DNA from: Selaginella moellendorffii | Taxonomy: Eukaryota; Streptophyta; Lycopodiopsida; Selaginellales; Selaginellaceae | Assembly (NCBI RefSeq): GCF_000143415.4 | Contig: NW_003314294.1 | Coordinates: 1,291,889 to 1,355,888 of the forward strand | Length of the DNA stretch: 64,000 bases | Reading direction: 5' to 3' | Shown: positions 46,163 to 56,790 of the stretch, one piece after another | Layout of the letters: each line of letters opens with the position of its first letter | Numbering within the stretch: the first letter of the stretch is position 1 | Translations under genes and position numbers: made by a program | The notes under the pieces: generated by a model | What the model was told of the DNA's origin: nothing | Seen by the model: only the letters and a program-made list of their open reading frames with translations | Database searches by the model: none

Positions 46163-49136
46163 CTATCTGTGGGTGATAGGCTGTGCTGAATTTCAACTTG
46201 GTGGGATACTGTTCTAGGAGTGTCCTCCAGAACCTACTGGTGAAGATTTTATCTCGATCTGAGATAATCTCTTCCGGCCTTCCCCGCACTCGAACCACTT
46301 GTTCGAAGAACAGTTTCGCCACACCTTCCGCATCCACTTCCGTTGTGGTGGGTATGAAATGTGCCATCTTTGAAAATCGGTCCACCACCACAAATATCGC
46401 ATCGAACCCCTTGCTTGGGGGTAGTCCCGTGATGAAGTCCATCGTGAGACATTTCCACAGACGATCTGGAATGGGGATGCTTTGCAACAAGCCCCCACTA
46501 GCCTTCATCACGGCTTTGACTTGCTGACATGTTGGACATGTCTTTACATAGTCTTGGACGTCCTTAGCCATATCAGGCCAGTGATACTTCCTTTTGAGTA
46601 AGCCCATTGTTTTGGGCACTCCGCCGTGTCCCACGAGAGGTCCGTCATGACACTCTTCCAAGGCTACCTTCCTTAGTTCCCCTTCTGGAACATACACCCT
46701 CATTTGCTTGTAATATATGAGTCCGTTGCGTTCCGCATAGCCCGTTTTCTCTTCCGTTGGCAGCTCACCTCTCTGGTGAGCTTCCCGCACCTCTAGATTC
46801 CTCAGCAACACTTCTTGTGCTAGACCATCGTTCTCGTATGCAGTCCGCACATCATCCCAAAAGGTTGCTGTCGCGCTAGATATCGCCAACTTCAAGCTTG
46901 CTTTTCTACTTAGCGCATCTGCCACGATGTTGCTCTTCCCAGGCTTGTACAGGATCTCGCAATCAAACTCGGCCAAAGTATTGGCCCACCAACCTTTTTT
47001 TCCCCTTAGGTCGGGTTGTGACAAGAAGTGTTTCGTTGCCACATTGTCCGTGTAAACTTTGAAGTGTCTCCCAAGGTAGTGTCGCCACTCCTTGAGCGCC
47101 TTAACCACTGCAAACAATTCCTTCTCATGGGCATGCCACTTCTGTTGAGCCTTGTCCAACTTCTTCGAGAAGAATGCTACTGGATGGTTGTCCTGCTTCA
47201 AAACTGCGCCCAACGCAAAGTTTGAAACATCTGTTTCTACCTCAAAGTCCTTACCAAAGTCTGGTAATGCCAACACGGGGGCCTTCCTCAACTTCCCTTT
47301 GAGGTGGACGAATGCCGCCTCGCATTCCGCTGTCCATACCATCTTCCCTTTTCCCATTTGGTCTGTTAAGGGCAGGGCTACTCTCGAATAGTGTCTGATA
47401 AACTTTCGATAGTAGTTGCATAGCCCCAAGAATGCCCTTAACTCATGTACATTCGATGGTCGCTCCCAATCCTGGATCGCTTGGACCTTCTCAGGGTCCA
47501 CCTTGAGCCCGTCCTTGCCCACTACATGCCCGAGAAACTTTACCTCTTGTTGAGCAAAGTCACATTTTCTCTCTTTAGCATACAGCTGGTGTTCCCTTAG
47601 TTTCTCAAACACCTTCGTCAAGTGTTTGGCATGCTCCTCTAGCGTTTTGCTATAGATCAGGATGTCGTCAATATAGACGACCACAAAGTGATCCAGATAG
47701 GGTACAAAGATATGGTTCATCAATGCCGAAAACGTTGCCGGCGCATTGCATAGTCTGAAGGGTATCACCAGAAACTCAAAGCTCCCATACCTCGTTCGAC
47801 AGGTTGTCTTCTCGACATCTTCCTCCGCTACCCTGATCTGGTAGTATCCTAACCTTAGGTCAATTCTCGAGAAGTATTTTGCCTTTCCCAACCTATCGAA
47901 TAGGTCCTCAATCCTTGGCAAAGGGTACTTATTCTTTTTTGTATACTTGTTGAGCAACCGGTAGTCTATGCACATGCGCATAAACCCATCTTTCTTTTTC
48001 ACAAATAGCACCGGTGCCCCATACGACGATTTGCTCAACCTAACATACCCTTTGTCCACCAACTCCTCTAGTTGGCGTTTGAGCTCCGCGAGTTCTTTTT
48101 TGTTCAAACGATAGGGTGGACGAACCACCGCCTTAGCACCCTCTACCAGCTCAATCTTATGTTCTATCGGTCGTGCGGGGGTCAACCCCGCCGGTAGCTC
48201 CTCCGGCATGGTATCCTGGAATTGGTCCAACACCCGCTAGATCACTAAAGATACTTCTTCCGTTCTTGTCTTTTTGTCACTCTTCACCAAGAGTAAGCAC
48301 AAAAAGGCTGCCTTAGTTCCTTTAGTGAGTTGTCCTCTCGAGGACACCAGGTTTAAGCAGGATTCTTTGACCTTGCTTTGCCCTACCTTTAGATCCTGGG
48401 CCTCCACCCTAGATCTTCTTCCTTGGGCATTCGCCAGTACCACAAGGTTTCTACCTTATCCATGTAGGGCTACCACGAACCGATTGAACCAATCCATTCC
48501 GAAGATCACGTCAAATCCCGCCATGTCCAACACGGTGAAATCCATATCTACTTTCCATGTCCCTACTTCGACTCTCGCTTGTCGAAGTACCTCATCAGTG
48601 CTTTGGCTACCTTGAACAAACTCTATAGTCCTTGGTTCGCCTAGCCGCTGCACCGTTAGTCCGACTTGCTAGACTATGTCTGCAGCCACAAAATTATCTG
48701 AAGCACCTGTGTCAATAAGGATCTTAACAAAGCTACCTTCGAGCTTCCCTCGGAGGGCTAGTAGATGTCGCGAACGACTCTCTACCAAAGTTGCTCGTGT
48801 AATGAGCAACTTTGAGTTAAGGACTGGATCACATACCTTAGTTTGGACTTCACCCGACTTGATGGCCATATTGGCTTTGGCCTTCTTCGGGTAGGGACAT
48901 TCCCTCGAGAAGTGTCCCGCTTCACCGCAGTTGTAGCATACGTTGTTTCCCACGCTGCTATATGACTTGACCTTCTTATCCGTGGGTTTGTCTCTTTTCG
49001 CTTGACTCCCCCACGTACTCGCTCGCTGGCCACCGGATTTGCCTTTCCGCAACCCCGAGGACTCATTCTTAGAGAAACTCTTCTTGAATTTCCCCCTGCT
49101 ATACGTTCCCCTTGGTTTAGCCCCTTTGCTAAACAT

Positions 49137-49158
49137 GCTCTATTTCGTTAAAGTGGGA
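49137..49158 (+). repeat. Left terminal inverted repeat
   Basis: 22 bp from GCTCTATTTCG through TTAAAGTGGGA, identical to the inverse complement of 62050-62071. A second TAAAATGGGA motif follows about 14 bp inside, suggesting a subterminal binding-site repeat. Confidence 0.85.
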
Positions 49159-49780
49159 TTTATTCAGTAAAATGGGACTAGGTACAAATTTTCAAGTATT
49201 TGAAAATGACGTGAAATTATATGTTTTTTGTCCAGGGGCTAGACATATCTGGGGCATGGTGACTAGCGCGGTGACTTTGTGTCCAGACTGAGTCCATCTG
49301 GTTGTATAATAAATCTCATAGCCGAATCTGAAGCTAAAGAAGAGCGATGGCATGCACGCACACACTATTTGTTTGTTCATTGAGTGTGTGGTGAGCTTTC
49401 CAAGATGAACGTCATTTCTATTAGCCAGACATATAACTTAATGGTGAGAACATTTAGATATTATTCAATGTTATCTTTTTCTAACGAATCTAATTGTGAA
49501 GGTGTAGCAAGAAGCATTGCTAGTCTGGAGAAGTCATTTAACTCATTTGACCCTTAGTGTATTTTCATGAAACTAAATAACATTCATATTATTAAGGAAT
49601 TTCTCTAGTACCTTTTTTTTACGACATAGAGGCTTGCATTTCTTTCAAAGGTGATTTAGTAAAAGGCCTGAGGGCACATGCCATTCTATTTCTCATACCG
49701 GTATTAAGATATACTAGTGTAAAGGGAAAAAGGTATTTGGTGATCAAGTAAATGGCATGAGGGCACACGCCATTATAAGC
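49159..49780. other. Left subterminal spacer of the giant element
   Basis: No gene seen. Contains a degenerate palindrome copy near 49344, a half copy ending near 49685 and a full copy at 49752-49773. Confidence 0.5.
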
Positions 49781-50038
49781 CTAAGCGCTAGTGGACACCT
49801 CCTTTTTGGTACTCTCAGCGGTACTATCATCCTTCTCCGGGTCAGTTGTTTTGCTTTGGATTGTTGTCTCTGACGTTACTGGGGCGTTCTCGATAGTTGT
49901 TAATGTTGCCGTTTGTTCAGAAAAATGATCACCTGGAGTATAGTACGGGGAGTTTGGAACACTTATATATTCTACATTTTCACCTATCTCCTTCTCCGTC
50001 TCCTTTTCTGCCTCACTTACAGATTTTGTGCTTGCCAT
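49781..50038 (-). CDS. Small Ser/Thr/Glu-rich ORF in the giant element
   Basis: 85 residues from ATG 50038. It is acidic and low-complexity (SEAEKETEKEIGE and TTDPEKDDSTAES). No family is recognised; it might be a terminal exon of the neighbouring transposase transcript or a stray ORF. A GTAAG inside the second line of codons (near 50020) could also be a splice donor. Confidence 0.3.
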   Translation of the reverse strand: MASTKSVSEAEKETEKEIGENVEYISVPNSPYYTPGDHFSEQTATLTTIENAPVTSETTIQSKTTDPEKDDSTAESTKKEVSTSA

Positions 50039-50053
50039 GAGAACGCTCTTCAC

Positions 50054-50741
50054 CCTAAAATATGGAGTTCGTTGTGTTATAAAAGGAAACTAACACACAC
50101 GCTGCAAGGGAATGATGGTACATAAAGCACGTAAGCCCACAATATGGGTTTATGTGCCATTAATATGGGCCACATGCCATATTATTAGATTTATGCACGT
50201 GTGATTGGTAAATGCATATGTCACATCATCTTTGTTTTACCTCACACACTATATCAGGCCTAATAAACCATATCACATGTGCGCACATGCTATATATATG
50301 GAGAAGTATTATGCAAGGATAGAAAAATTCAATGCATGATTGTGGAGAGCAATGGCATAAAGCCACATGCTAAATAACATTTTAAAGAAAGAATTAAAAT
50401 AAAAACATGCAAACAATACTGAGTGGACCAAGACTTAGAAGTGCACAATTGAATGAGGTATTTCTAATAAATATTTCACTCACCTCATATAGGAATGGCT
50501 ACCACTCTCAAATGGCGTATCACCTCATGCCATCACCTCGCAATTTGTTATAACAATCCGATGAATTCATATTCGGCTTGTTCACCTTGAACTTTAAGTA
50601 AGATTTGCTAGAACAACTAAGAATTTATACTTGTTATTTGTATCATCTCACCTAGGAATGGCGTGCCATCACGCCTCCTCTGATTCAGATTCGGATTGTT
50701 CACCTTGAAATAAAATACATTAGAAACTTAGTAAAGGAATA
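50054..50741. other. Spacer within the giant element
   Basis: No gene seen. AT-rich, with palindrome copies at 50163, 50352 and 50512 and a related partial copy near 50658. A direct repeat around CACCTCATATAGGAATGGC / CACCTAGGAATGGCGTGCC is visible at 50481 and 50649. Confidence 0.5.
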
Positions 50742-53700
50742 TTAATGAATCTCACCTTGAACCCGGGTTATGAATGCTCTTGCTGCATCTCTTGCATGGT
50801 CTGGCAAGGTGATGGTGGCACTCTGCTTCCGCATCCAACCATGCACAACATTATCCACCGATATGCTCATGCTGGGATCCCTTGGATTCAGCACCCATCT
50901 CTTTTCTAGGCAATCCTTCGTATATCCGGAACTTGGCTTGAACCACTCCACAGTTACATTGAAGGAGTTAGTTTCCGCATCCTCCTCTGCATCAGTGATG
51001 CAGCGCCCCACCCATATGATTTGTTTTTTATTACTGGGTCTGACAAGCACGACCATTCCTTTGCAGACCTGTACTGGATTGAATGCTGAATCCGGCTTCT
51101 TGTTCCTTGGCCCACAATAGTGATCCTCAACATCATTATCTGTCACTACATTTCCAGAGGACATTGTTCCGCTACTATCTAGTGCTCTGGGTTCTGGCCA
51201 AAAGGACTCTTCCAATTCTTCATATACAACCAGCCCATTTTGGATAGCAGATATAATCTTCTCCCAGTATTCGATCAAAGGCTTATACCTCTAAAAATAG
51301 GATTCTCCACCAAACACCAACCCCCTCTTCCAGAAGGCAATATGCTGTCTAATCCCGGCCACTATACTTTCCTGGTCTTTGAGTCCATCCGGGTGCATCG
51401 GCCGTGGGGAACCCTGAGGAATCATAGGTTCCCCAGTTATGGGATCTCTCTTGAAGAGTTCAATGCCGTCCACTGGGAGCCACACTGTGTCCCATTCTCT
51501 CATCTTGTACCTCATCACTGGAGCACCGTCACGCATGCTGAAATGAAACTGAAGAGGCTTGGAGTGGCCAATCAGCGTTTCGGATCCATCCCTGATGTAG
51601 CCTTTTACAAACCCCTTAAAGTCTAGAACCTCTGTCACAAGTGCAGCTTCAACAGTGCCTTTGATGCAATTTTGGAATTCATCGTAGAGTTGTGGGAGGG
51701 TGAGGACATTGGATCGCCGGAGGGACTTTGCCAGGTGACTGAACATGGCATCGACGTCTTCATGAGTGTGCCCAACCATGAGAAAGCCAAGTGTAACCGT
51801 TTCAAATATGCCTTTGGCAACAAGCATCGCCAAGTACGCGAAGACGTACATGTTTTTGTTCTCACTGCCAGCATTGTCTGTTTGGAGCAGAAGATGGGGT
51901 GGAAGGCCACATCAGCCGCAAGAACTTCCTTGAGATTCTGCTTCGTTTGGATGAGGCTGTGCATTCACCGGGCGACCAGCCTCGTCGGAATGGCATGAGG
52001 CCTCACGTGATAACCCTACAATCTGACGGCCAACATATTCACTGGGATGGCATGGGGCCCCACGCGATACTGCAAGCCTTTGCTCCTCCTCCAGCTGAAC
52101 CCTGTATGGGGTTCGATCGACAAGGGCCTTATGCAAGGGTTGGCCGTTCAGCTCAGTTTGCGCACTTTGTAGAGACCTTAAGTGTTTTGCTAGGGACGCA
52201 ATCATCATGTTTGCACCCCGCCACCCCATAGAGGTACAAAGAAGTTCCCATAGTTCTGGGCACCATGCCCATGAGCGATTATGCCAAACAGAGACACAGG
52301 CAGCTGCATGGATGAAGAGATTGCCTTGGGGGCAGGATTGAGTCGAGGTAAGCACGTCTTTTTCTGGTCCATTTTGTCGTGGATGATGCAGAGGTAAGAG
52401 TCAGGTCTCTCCATGGAGAGAATCCTGTTATGATAATATGCAGTCCTACAGCTTCTCTGCTCGATGTTGTGGTCGAGCCGCCTTCTAACCAACGTCTCTC
52501 GCTCTTGAGCGCTGCAAAAATTCTTCGACAAAGCCATTTTGATAGCAGTGCACTCTTCACACTTTGAAAAGCTGGAGTACTTTCCTATACTCACATCCCT
52601 GAACCTGTTGCTCCACAATCTACTAAATCTAGATTGGCTCAGCTTCCTATAGCCATTACTTTGGAGTTCCCGATTCACATCTTCCAATATGGCCCCCTTG
52701 GTATACATGGAAGGGAGAACTTGTTGGGTGTCTCGAGTTCCATCTTCCAAGAGGCGGGTTTTATGTGGTTGCTGCTCGCTACATGTCTCGACAAACCTCT
52801 TGAAGATTGCCTCTCCATATACAACATGACCCCTGGTTTTGTGAGTACCGTCGTTCCCATGGACTGCCTGTTGAACCCTTTGTTCCTCGAACTCAGTTTT
52901 GATTCTGTAGAATGTGGTTCGAGGGACTCCATAAATGATTCTCCATGCTTTCATGCAGACCAAACCCCTCTGGAAGACCATGCCCCCCACCTGATGTTCT
53001 GAAGCATCAACAGATGACCGTAATGCCTCATACACAAAATTGCGAGCTGCCTTCCAGGACAATGTCTTGTATCTTGCTCTCTCCTCTTCAATAGCATCCC
53101 AATCAGCATGTTGACAGCGCCTCCTCTTGCAACAAGCAACTTTCGAGACCATTTGAACCTCCATCGCCATTTTCTGCCTTTTCGGTTCGTTGCTCAGATC
53201 CCTTTGGCTGCGCTTTAGGAAGGTGTACTATCTTTTCCCATGAAGAGATGTTCTGTCATAAGTTGTAGTGGTGTTTGATTGTGAATCCTTCACATTCTCA
53301 AACACTAAGTGCCTCAATTTCCACTGCACAATGCTTCCAATAGTTAGACTGTTTTCTTCTGTGTCAACAACCTCTAAAATCGCAACTCCAATATCATCCC
53401 AGCCCAATTCTTGATTAGCAACTGCATCTTTTGGAATGACAACTGTGGCTAAGCCCTCAGCTACCACCTCCCCCTCGGGGTTGTTTAGAAACACCTTTGC
53501 CTGAATCCATGTAGCACGGTTCTTAAGATCCACGGAGGGAACATGCGTCGCACTTGCGCTGTCCCCAACATCTGCTTTCTTCTGAAGATTTTTCAAGGCA
53601 ACAACAACATTTACCCCGACGACCATCTTTCCTTGTTCAATAGCGACCACATTCCCATCGAAGACAGTCTCTACTGATACAGCAGCATTGCCTTCCCCAA

Positions 53701-53809
53701 GCCTTTGACAGTGTATAACAAAGTTCTGATCCATAGACACAAGGGTCCCTTTTGCAACTCTCTTCCCACCATTCAAAATGTAAACTTTTTCCCCAACTCT
53801 GAAGGCCAT
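50742..53809 (-). pseudogene. Decayed DDE/D-type transposase with DUF8039-like N-terminus
   Basis: The minus-strand frame from ATG 53809 to 52205 is continuous except for a TAG at 53228. The N-terminal 190 codons look like two related beta-rich units (VYILNGGKRVAKGTLVS... and AKVFLNNPEGEVVAEGLA..., ending GSIVQWKLRHL), resembling DUF8039 of plant transposon proteins. From the next ATG (53170) follow an HTH-like part (GLVCMKAWRIIYGVPRTTFYRI), SRFSRLWSNRFRDVSIGKYS, FSKCEECTAIK, and a putative catalytic Asp in CIIHDKMDQKK. Two frame breaks occur between 52210 and 51860. Then come LLLQTDNAGSENKNMYVFAY (second Asp) and GFLMVGHTHEDVDAMFS (third acidic site), as in transposase-like DUF7869-type proteins. 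A TAG at 51291 precedes the C-terminal part (VCKGMVVLVRPSNKKQIIWV). Family placement is by motif recall, not by search. Confidence 0.65.
51852..52204 (-). other. Frame-broken stretch of the transposase with two palindromes
   Basis: Coding signals switch between frames: RGANMMIASLAKHLRSLQSAQ, then MHSLIQTKQNLKEVLAAD, then LPPHLLLQTDNAGSE. Two palindromes (51990 and 52047) fall in the middle of the stretch that encodes nothing recognisable. Either an intron with unclear borders holds them or the gene is frameshifted here; a break next to LAAD cannot be explained by a GT-AG intron. Confidence 0.55.
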
Positions 53810-53997
53810 TCTGAAAGTGCAGAAAAGAAGTTAAGACCATACGAAAAATGATTGGAGAATGGCCTAAATCATAACATACCAAACAACCTCAATAGCATGA
53901 AGCCACATGCCATTATTCAAACATGCTATTGACACCCACGTGAAATTTCACATTCACAAAATTGACATGAGCCCTCATGCCATTAGTGGTACCACTA

Positions 53998-54189
53998 ATG
54001 GCATGAGGCCTCACGCTATCTTTGGCCCCTGTTAGCCTGTTGCTATATTCCTTTTGCCTTGTTGCAACTGTATATATTTTTGTGTACGTGACTAGTCACC
54101 CATACAAAAATATATACAGTTGCAGCAAGGCAAAAGGAATATGGCAATAGGCTAGCAGGGGCCAAAGATGGCATGAGGCCTCATGCCAT
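53998..54189. repeat. 192-bp near-perfect hairpin bounded by palindromes
   Basis: Two 96-bp arms (53998-54093 and 54094-54189) are inverse complements with about nine mismatches and no spacer, centred on ACTAGT. Each outer end is a copy of the 22-bp palindrome. Just to the left, a second smaller palindrome centred on GGTACC (53988-53993) includes the copies at 53962 and 53998. Most arm mismatches are C versus T. Confidence 0.88.
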
Positions 54190-54380
54190 CTTGATATACA
54201 CACAGCTGCAGGCAAGTAAAAACATACATGACAATACGCTAGCCATGAAATTGCAAGGGCCCAAGATGGCATGTGGCCTCATGCCATTTCTAAATATGGT
54301 CCTAAGCCATTCTATGGTGAACATACCAGGAAGCACAAGTGCCGAATATCAAGAGGAAGCGGTAGCTACGCCAAAGACAG

Positions 54381-54515
54381 TGCCGCTCGCAACACCGCAA
54401 CTACTCGTAGCGCCGCTCGCAACACCACAATTGCTCGTAGTGCCGCTCGCACAAACTGCCACTCGCATAAACTGCCGCTCGCAATGGCGCTCGCAATGCC
54501 GCAATCGCTCGTAGA
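54381..54515. repeat. 30-bp tandem repeat (GCCGCTCGCAACACC type)
   Basis: Two full 30-bp units (54381-54410 and 54411-54440), each ending CTCGTAG, followed by degenerate partial units with GCTCGCA cores up to about 54515. GC-rich relative to the surroundings. Confidence 0.75.
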
Positions 54516-55310
54516 CGCATAAACCACAGCTCACAACGCCGCTTACACAAGCAGCGCTCACTGCGCTCAGCGGAACCAAGAACACGGCGCACAAAAATGA
54601 TAGACCTAGGAATGAGTTCGAGAATTCAAAAATAACACACGCTTGAACGTTACATCAAATCCTCTGACAAACCAAATCTTATGATTCCTCTGACAAATTT
54701 CAAACTGAGTAGCTTCTAGACTTTGCTGTCGGAGGTTGAACTTTGTCACATCATGTCCTTGCCTCGATCTAGCTGTGCCATGTCAGTGATTCGAACTTTG
54801 CCATGCCATGTCAGCGATCCGCGCCAAGATTATTCGCCGTGTAAAGGAATAATTATACTGTGTGTGTACGTCCATTTATGGCAATATAAGGCCACACGCC
54901 ATTCAAAGAATAATGCTAGTTGAGCATTTTTTGGTGCATTTTTGGGTTCAAAATTGCATGAGCCCACACGCTATAAAGTTTACCTATAGCAAAAATAGAA
55001 ACAGCTTTATTTACTTGGGAATTTAAGTGGTTGAGGCATTTTTAAACTTACAAACACATGCCCTACTTACATTCCTTTGGTTGCTTAAAATTCAAAAATA
55101 TTATAAGCCTTTCTTTTTGCATTTTCAATGTTTTCAATTATGGTTTTTGATTTTTGCAGGACCAGCCTAGTAATCTATTTGCATCCCGTCATGTTTATAG
55201 CTAGCTTTCGTTTGTCCCCTTCGCTAGCCTGAGATACATCTGCTCGGCATCTGCCTCTTACAGCATTTGCCCAGAAAGGGCATCTTTCTTCACGCAGCAT
55301 TTGCCACATG

Positions 55311-55343
55311 TTTAGGGTTTAGGGTTTAGGGTTTAGGGTTTAG
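55311..55343 (+). repeat. Interstitial telomere-type tract (TTTAGGG)n
   Basis: Four exact TTTAGGG units plus TTTAG, the Arabidopsis-type plant telomere repeat. It lies within the central spacer of the giant element. Confidence 0.9.
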
Positions 55344-56552
55344 CAATTCAGTAGCTTGATAAACATGCAAATACAGAACTTGATGCAAAATCTTTTGATA
55401 TGTCACAATGCCCTTAGGACCATAAACACATTTCAATAGAGAGGGTCCTTTCATTTCATAACTCCTTACGTAGATCTTGGTGAAACCAGAGCTAGTGAAG
55501 TTAGTTTCCTGTGATCCCGCATCTGATTGTGATATCCCTTTGCAGTGTCGATGGAAAGGTTAATGCACACCAAACTGTAAAATCTTGGAGCAAAATAACG
55601 GTCGGATCTATGGCAAATGCCCCTGAAACATTGTAAGGCTCGTGTGGTCTCATGTGGTGTCCGATCGAGATGCTTCTTTGCAGGGTCATCAAGAAAGACA
55701 TTGTATACCATTCTGTAAAATCTAGTTGTGATCTAACGGTTGGATCTCCAGAAAACTCAAAAAAATCTCGCGCGTATCAGAATATTCTAGGAATATACTC
55801 CTATGTGCCCCTGAAAATGGCATGCAGCCCCACGCCATTCAAGAGATAACGCCAGATGACGCCGAGCATTTTTTGGTGCATTTTTTGGGATTTTTTGTAT
55901 ACCATTCTTTATTTAGCTGAACATCTAGCATTTTTGGAAATACAAGATGCTTTGGAATATCCAATCATGCATAGTATAAATATAGTGAGGGTATTAAATG
56001 ATATCCCAATCATGATCTTTCTTTTGGATTTTGCGTGCATGCAGTCCGAGGAATGATGACGTTGCGGATTTCTTTTGGATTTCACGTGCATGCATGCGCG
56101 CGGCGATCCAGAAATTAATGGTGGCGCCCAAGTCCGAGGAATGATGACGTGGCAGGATTACCAACCGTCGTGACATTTCGCGCGTGTGAGGTTAGGTTTT
56201 GCATTTTGCTTTGTACTCGCGCTCGCACCGCGCTCCCACTCGCGATCACGCTCACATTTGCGCTCATCTACCTTCTCTACAGGTTTCTCGTGTGCATCGG
56301 CATCCACTCGTGCTCGCATCGCACTCGTGTGCATCGGCGTCCACTTCAAGACACACCCAGTTTGTAACTTCGCCGCCAACTCCGCCGCCCACTCCGCCAC
56401 CCACACGCAGCCCACTTGGCGTCCCGGGAGATTTCAGCGCCACTCTCCAACTGTAAGTGGCAGAGTAGCCTTGCTGCTATGATCCGCTACACACACAGTG
56501 CACATTCACCAGCGAGTCCGGCCTCGATTGTCACGCCTCCATTCGGCTTCAA

Positions 56553-56790
56553 ATGGTAAGTCTTTTAGGCCAAATAGAAAATGGCATGAGGCCACATGCC
56601 ATTCAGTAGCAACATTGGCATGCACCGATTGGGCTCTCGAGTGCAGTCCGGTTACAGATGGCGTGTAGCCTCACGCCATCTTACGATGCAGCCTCAAGAC
56701 ATCTGATGCAGTGGTGAATGGCGGCCTCACGTTATTTCCAGCTGCTAGCTTTTCATCTGTCAGCTCTAATTGTTGTGCATTTCTGAACAG
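56553..56790 (+). other. Probable intron or leader with three palindromes before the ParB-like exon
   Basis: A GTAAGT donor at 56553 and a TGAACAG acceptor at 56790 bracket palindromes at 56581, 56658 and 56718. ATG 56550-56552 immediately precedes the donor and would splice in frame onto GTG-AGG-AAT. This is suggestive but untested. Confidence 0.45.

Larger units (their letters stand above)
43739..49136 (-). mobile_element. Ty3/gypsy chromovirus F, copy 2 (5' truncated)
   Basis: In minus orientation this has a 3' LTR at 43739-44861, a polypurine tract next to it (44862-44873) and the coding region up to 49136. The N-terminal gag, primer site and 5' LTR present in copy 1 are missing: the sequence stops exactly at the end of the giant TIR element starting at 49137, and does not continue on the far side at 62072. 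It supplies the zinc knuckle, protease and reverse transcriptase hidden by the gap in copy 1, and shares both integrase introns. Confidence 0.88.
45324..49136 (-). pseudogene. pol: gag(NC)-pol polyprotein of chromovirus F copy 2
   Basis: From 49136 down to 46163 a single frame is kept, broken only by stops at 48669 (TAG), 48456 (TAA) and 48237 (TAG). Domains in order are: basic region, zinc knuckle CYNCGEAGHFSREC (about 48945-48900), aspartic protease (LIDTGASDNFVA), reverse transcriptase ([28 protein letters not shown], catalytic [24 protein letters not shown]), RNase H ([14 protein letters not shown]), and integrase with zinc finger CPTCQQ and core [12 protein letters not shown]. After intron a (46162-46116), TERVNRQLEDYL and one more TAG follow. 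After intron b (45697-45646) come FAGPYEIEARIG and the chromodomain (YKVEAILNARKGKRQG), ending early at a TGA replacing Arg. It is a nearly intact pol with few lesions. Confidence 0.88.
53810..56552. other. Central divergent spacer of the giant element
   Basis: About 2.7 kb between the divergent gene pairs, with no supported coding sequence. It holds eight palindromes, the hairpin 53998-54189, the 30-bp tandem repeat 54381-54515, the telomere-type tract 55311-55343 and two related segments around AGCATTTTTTGGTGCATTTTT (54923 and 55864). An Arg/Cys-coding CTCGCGCTCGCACCGC repeat region lies at 56215-56350. It presumably contains both promoters. Confidence 0.55.

Noticed and set aside
56158..56482. 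Arg/Ser/Cys-rich ORFs upstream of the ParB-like gene
   Set aside because: They come from the CTCGCGCTCGCACCGC repeat region in the spacer; all frames look alike and none joins the next exon in frame.
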